Translations under genes and position numbers: made by a program
Notes under the pieces: generated by a model
What the model was told of the DNA's origin: nothing
The model's input: only the letters and a program-made list of their open reading frames with translations
The model's database searches: none
DNA from: Rebecca billardiae RCC1528
Taxonomy: Eukaryota > Haptophyta
Length of the DNA: 64,000 bases
Direction: 5' to 3'
Assembly: GCA_965240325.2 (NCBI GenBank)
Contig: OZ251240.1
Span: 372,001-436,000 of the forward strand
Part shown: positions 61,800-64,000 of the stretch, in pieces
Layout of the letters: each line of letters opens with the position of its first letter
Position numbering within the stretch: position 1 is the stretch's first letter

Positions 61800-64000
61800 C
61801 TACGCCGATGCGCCTCCGCCGCGCGCAGCCCGCGCCGCGCGCAGCTCCTCGGGCAGCTCGACGGCCGCGCGCGCGAGCGCGCGCTGCAGCGCCGGCGGCA
61901 GGTCGGCGGCCGGCTCAGCCTTGGCCATCGCGGCCAGCCACGCGGCGAGGGGCTCGCGGAGGCCGAGCCGCGCGGCCGCGCGCGCCGCCGCGTGCCCCAG
62001 CGCGGTGCACGCGCCCTCGCCCGCGCCCGCCGCGGCCGGCTCCGCGCCGGGCGGCGGGCAGAGCACGGCCAGCACGCGCCGGTGCACGTACGCCGCCGTC
62101 TTCTCAGAGAGCGCGAGCCTGCCGGCGAAGAGCTCGCAGAAGGCGAACTGGGCGGCGTGGGCGCGCGCGGCGGCGAGGGGCGGCGGCGCGAGCGCGTACG
62201 CGGCGCAGCCCGCGCCGCCCTCGGCCGCGCCCGGCCGCACGGACGGCGCCTCCGCGCCCAGCGGCAACAGCAGCCTCTTAAAGATCCGGTTGAAGGCCCA
62301 CTTCTTGCCGCCGCGGCAGCCGAGCAGCTGCAGCCCGAGCAGCGCGCACGAGCCGCGCGCCGAGAGCAGCGCGGACGGCGCTGCGCTGCGCGGCGCGGGG
62401 CGCTCGGGCGCGCCGCCGGGTGGCGCGCACGCCGGGGCGGACTCGGCTGGCGGCTCGGCCGGCTCGGCCTCGGGCGCGGCAGCGCACGGCCGCCACACGT
62501 CGGCGAGGAGCTCGGCGCAGAGCCGTGCTGCCGCGGCCTCGCGCGCCGCGTCCGCGCGCTCGCTCAGCGTGCTTGGCACCGCGCCCGTGCCGGCCGCGCC
62601 CGCGCCGGCCGGCGGCGTCGGCGGCGGCGACGCGAGCGCCGCCACCGCGCTGCGCGCGTGCTGCGTGCCCGGCGCGCCCGTGCCGGCTGCAAGCGCCCAG
62701 CCTGCGCACGCGCCCAGCAGCCCGAGGCCCACCGCCTCCGCGTCTGCGAGCTCGCGCGCGCGCGCGGCGCCCTCGCGCGCCGACGCGCAGGGGCCCGCGC
62801 CGCCGCCGCCGCCGCCGCCGAGCTCGGCGGCCCGCGCCGCCCACACGGCCGCCTCCTCCACCGCCGCGCACGCGAGCGCGGGCGCGAAGAGAGGCGCTGC
62901 GGCCGCGCGCATCGCCGCCGGGTAGCCGAGCGCGAGCGCGCCGAGCAGAAGCGCCTCGACGCGCGGCCGGTGCCTCGCGAGGTCGTATGCGAGCACGCGC
63001 ACGCGCTGCGCGCTGAGCAGCGCGGCGCGCGGCGGCGCGCCGCCGGGCTCGGCCGCGCCGGCCGCGTCCGCGCCGGCCGCGGCCGCGTCGGCGGCGTCGG
63101 CGGCGTCGGCGGCTGCGCCCACGCCCGCGCGGCAGAGGCGCGCGTACAGCAGGCAGCGCGCCGCGTCCGCGCCGGCCGTCGGCGCCGACGGCCGCTCGGC
63201 GGCGCCGTCGGCGTCGGCGTCGGCGTCCACGCCCCCGCCCGCGCCGCCGCCCGGCGCGTGCGCCGTCGGCGCCGCGTGCGCGCGCGAGCACAGACGCGCG
63301 TGCGCCACCGCCAGCCACGCGCCCACCGCGTCCGCGCCGAGACGCAGCGTGACGCGCTCCAGGGTGGCGAGGGAGCCGCTGCCGTCGGGCGCGCCCAGCA
63401 TGCGCGCGCACGCGACGCCGCTCGAGCGCCCGAGCGCGCTCGCGCACACCGCGCCGTCGATCTCCTCGGCGAGCGCGCGCGCGCTCGGCGCGCCCGCACC
63501 GTGCGCGCGCGGCAAGCGGATGCGGCCGAGCACGCGGCCGAGCGAGGGCGCTGCGCGGGCCGAGCCGCCGCGCGCAGGGCCCGCAGCGGCGCCGGGCGCC
63601 GGCTCCGTCTCCGCCGCGCGCGAGAGCGCCGCCACGGCCGCGCCGACGGTCAGAGGCGCGGGCGCCGCCGCTGCGCCCGGCTGCGCGCCCGGCGCACGGC
63701 GCGGCGGCGCGAGGGCGGCCGAGGCGCGGCCCGCAGCCGGCGCGGGCGCACGCGCCACGCCGAGAGCGGGGCGCGCGCCGGCCGGCCGCTCGGCCTCGGC
63801 CGCGCTCTCGGCCACGCCTGCGCCACCGGCCCAGCCGCCCGCCCCGCCGCCCTCCGTGCCGCCGCCGCACTCGTTCAGATCCCCCTCCTCCTCCCCCTCC
63901 TCCTCCTCGCCCCTCCCCTGCCACGCGCGCTGCTGCCGCGCGCCAGACGCGCGCTGCTGCCGCCGCCACCCGGCCGGGCCGGCTGCGGCGCCGCCGCCCT
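61800..64000 (-). CDS. Unrecognised helical protein, 3' part (runs off the window)
   Basis: The frame is open from the window edge to the stop at 61800, over 730 residues. The first Met-like codon inside is a GTG at 63815, so the true start lies beyond 64000. The upstream end encodes an acidic stretch (EEEEGEEEGDLNE), then Ala/Pro/Gly-rich sequence. Better-ordered helical parts are VRVLAYDLARHRPRVEALLL, CALLGLQLLGCRGGKKWAFN with RIFKRLLLPLG after it, and AAQFAFCELFAGRLALSEKT. No known motif, TM or signal seen. It could be a helical-repeat protein; the extreme alanine content (heavy use of GCG) makes by-eye homology unreliable. Codon use is consistent with a real gene, since the alternative frames are Arg-rich. 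Confidence 0.6.
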   Translation of the reverse strand, partial: GGGAAAGPAGWRRQQRASGARQQRAWQGRGEEEEGEEEGDLNECGGGTEGGGAGGWAGGAGVAESAAEAERPAGARPALGVARAPAPAAGRASAALAPPRRAPGAQPGAAAAPAPLTVGAAVAALSRAAETEPAPGAAAGPARGGSARAAPSLGRVLGRIRLPRAHGAGAPSARALAEEIDGAVCASALGRSSGVACARMLGAPDGSGSLATLERVTLRLGADAVGAWLAVAHARLCSRAHAAPTAHAPGGGAGGGVDADADADGAAERPSAPTAGADAARCLLYARLCRAGVGAAADAADAADAAAAGADAAGAAEPGGAPPRAALLSAQRVRVLAYDLARHRPRVEALLLGALALGYPAAMRAAAAPLFAPALACAAVEEAAVWAARAAELGGGGGGGAGPCASAREGAARARELADAEAVGLGLLGACAGWALAAGTGAPGTQHARSAVAALASPPPTPPAGAGAAGTGAVPSTLSERADAAREAAAARLCAELLADVWRPCAAAPEAEPAEPPAESAPACAPPGGAPERPAPRSAAPSALLSARGSCALLGLQLLGCRGGKKWAFNRIFKRLLLPLGAEAPSVRPGAAEGGAGCAAYALAPPPLAAARAHAAQFAFCELFAGRLALSEKTAAYVHRRVLAVLCPPPGAEPAAAGAGEGACTALGHAAARAAARLGLREPLAAWLAAMAKAEPAADLPPALQRALARAAVELPEELRAARAARGGGASA

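Overview
The window looks like nuclear DNA of a GC-rich, intron-poor unicellular alga. A haptophyte fits best; another alga with a red-derived secondary plastid, such as a pelagophyte, is possible. Reasons: long single-exon genes on both strands; short GT-AG introns that almost all open with GTGCG and run into CG-dinucleotide tracts; a plastid-type bipartite presequence with an AFARLAP-like motif; eukaryotic families (mucolipin-like TRP channel, TKL kinase, TBC Rab-GAP, MYND and PHD fingers, GH81); and many microsatellites. Taxonomy is inference, and no rRNA or organelle marker is present.

Layout. 1-1.35 kb: pore half of a TRPML-like channel. 1.45-7.19 kb: a tyrosine-recombinase (DIRS/Ngaro/PAT-type) retrotransposon with gag-like, RT-RNase H and recombinase frames between two apparently identical 359-bp direct repeats. 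7.25-16.4 kb: prominin/tweety-like pentaspan protein, SLC10A7-like transporter, nitronate monooxygenase and a four-exon MscS-type channel. 16.5-17.5 kb: MITE-like element. 17.6-23.5 kb: P4H-PHD-Tudor fusion, MIF homologue with a presequence, plastid-targeted unknown protein, and a divergently transcribed methyltransferase.

24.4-27.6 kb holds the most unusual locus: an archaeo-eukaryotic (PrimPol/UL52-like) primase gene between long inverted arms, flanked by GTTAC-rich iteron-like repeats (2 copies on the left, 12 on the right in opposite orientation). It looks like a small mobile or self-replicating element. 27.6-30.4 kb is gene-poor and ends in a (TA)n tract of about 135 bp. 30.4-37.2 kb: MYND-finger protein whose upstream region is duplicated in inverted orientation, then a TKL kinase. 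38.9-44.7 kb: a four-exon multipass membrane protein with a VTT/DedA-like core and a long TPR protein. 44.7-49.7 kb: nested duplications and satellites. 49.7-52.0 kb: three-exon TBC Rab-GAP. 52.0-56.3 kb: mostly non-coding with one small gene. 56.3-60.1 kb: five-exon GH81 beta-1,3-glucanase with a C-terminal membrane anchor. 61.8-64.0 kb: 3' part of an unrecognised protein running off the window.

The host genes are unrelated housekeeping, membrane and signalling genes with no operon logic. Two mobile systems (the retrotransposon and the primase element), a MITE and several segmental duplications sit in the spacers, often directly in promoters. Introns were placed by hand from reading-frame breaks and GT/AG boundaries. 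Where a longer open frame began with GTG or TTG, I used the first sensible ATG.
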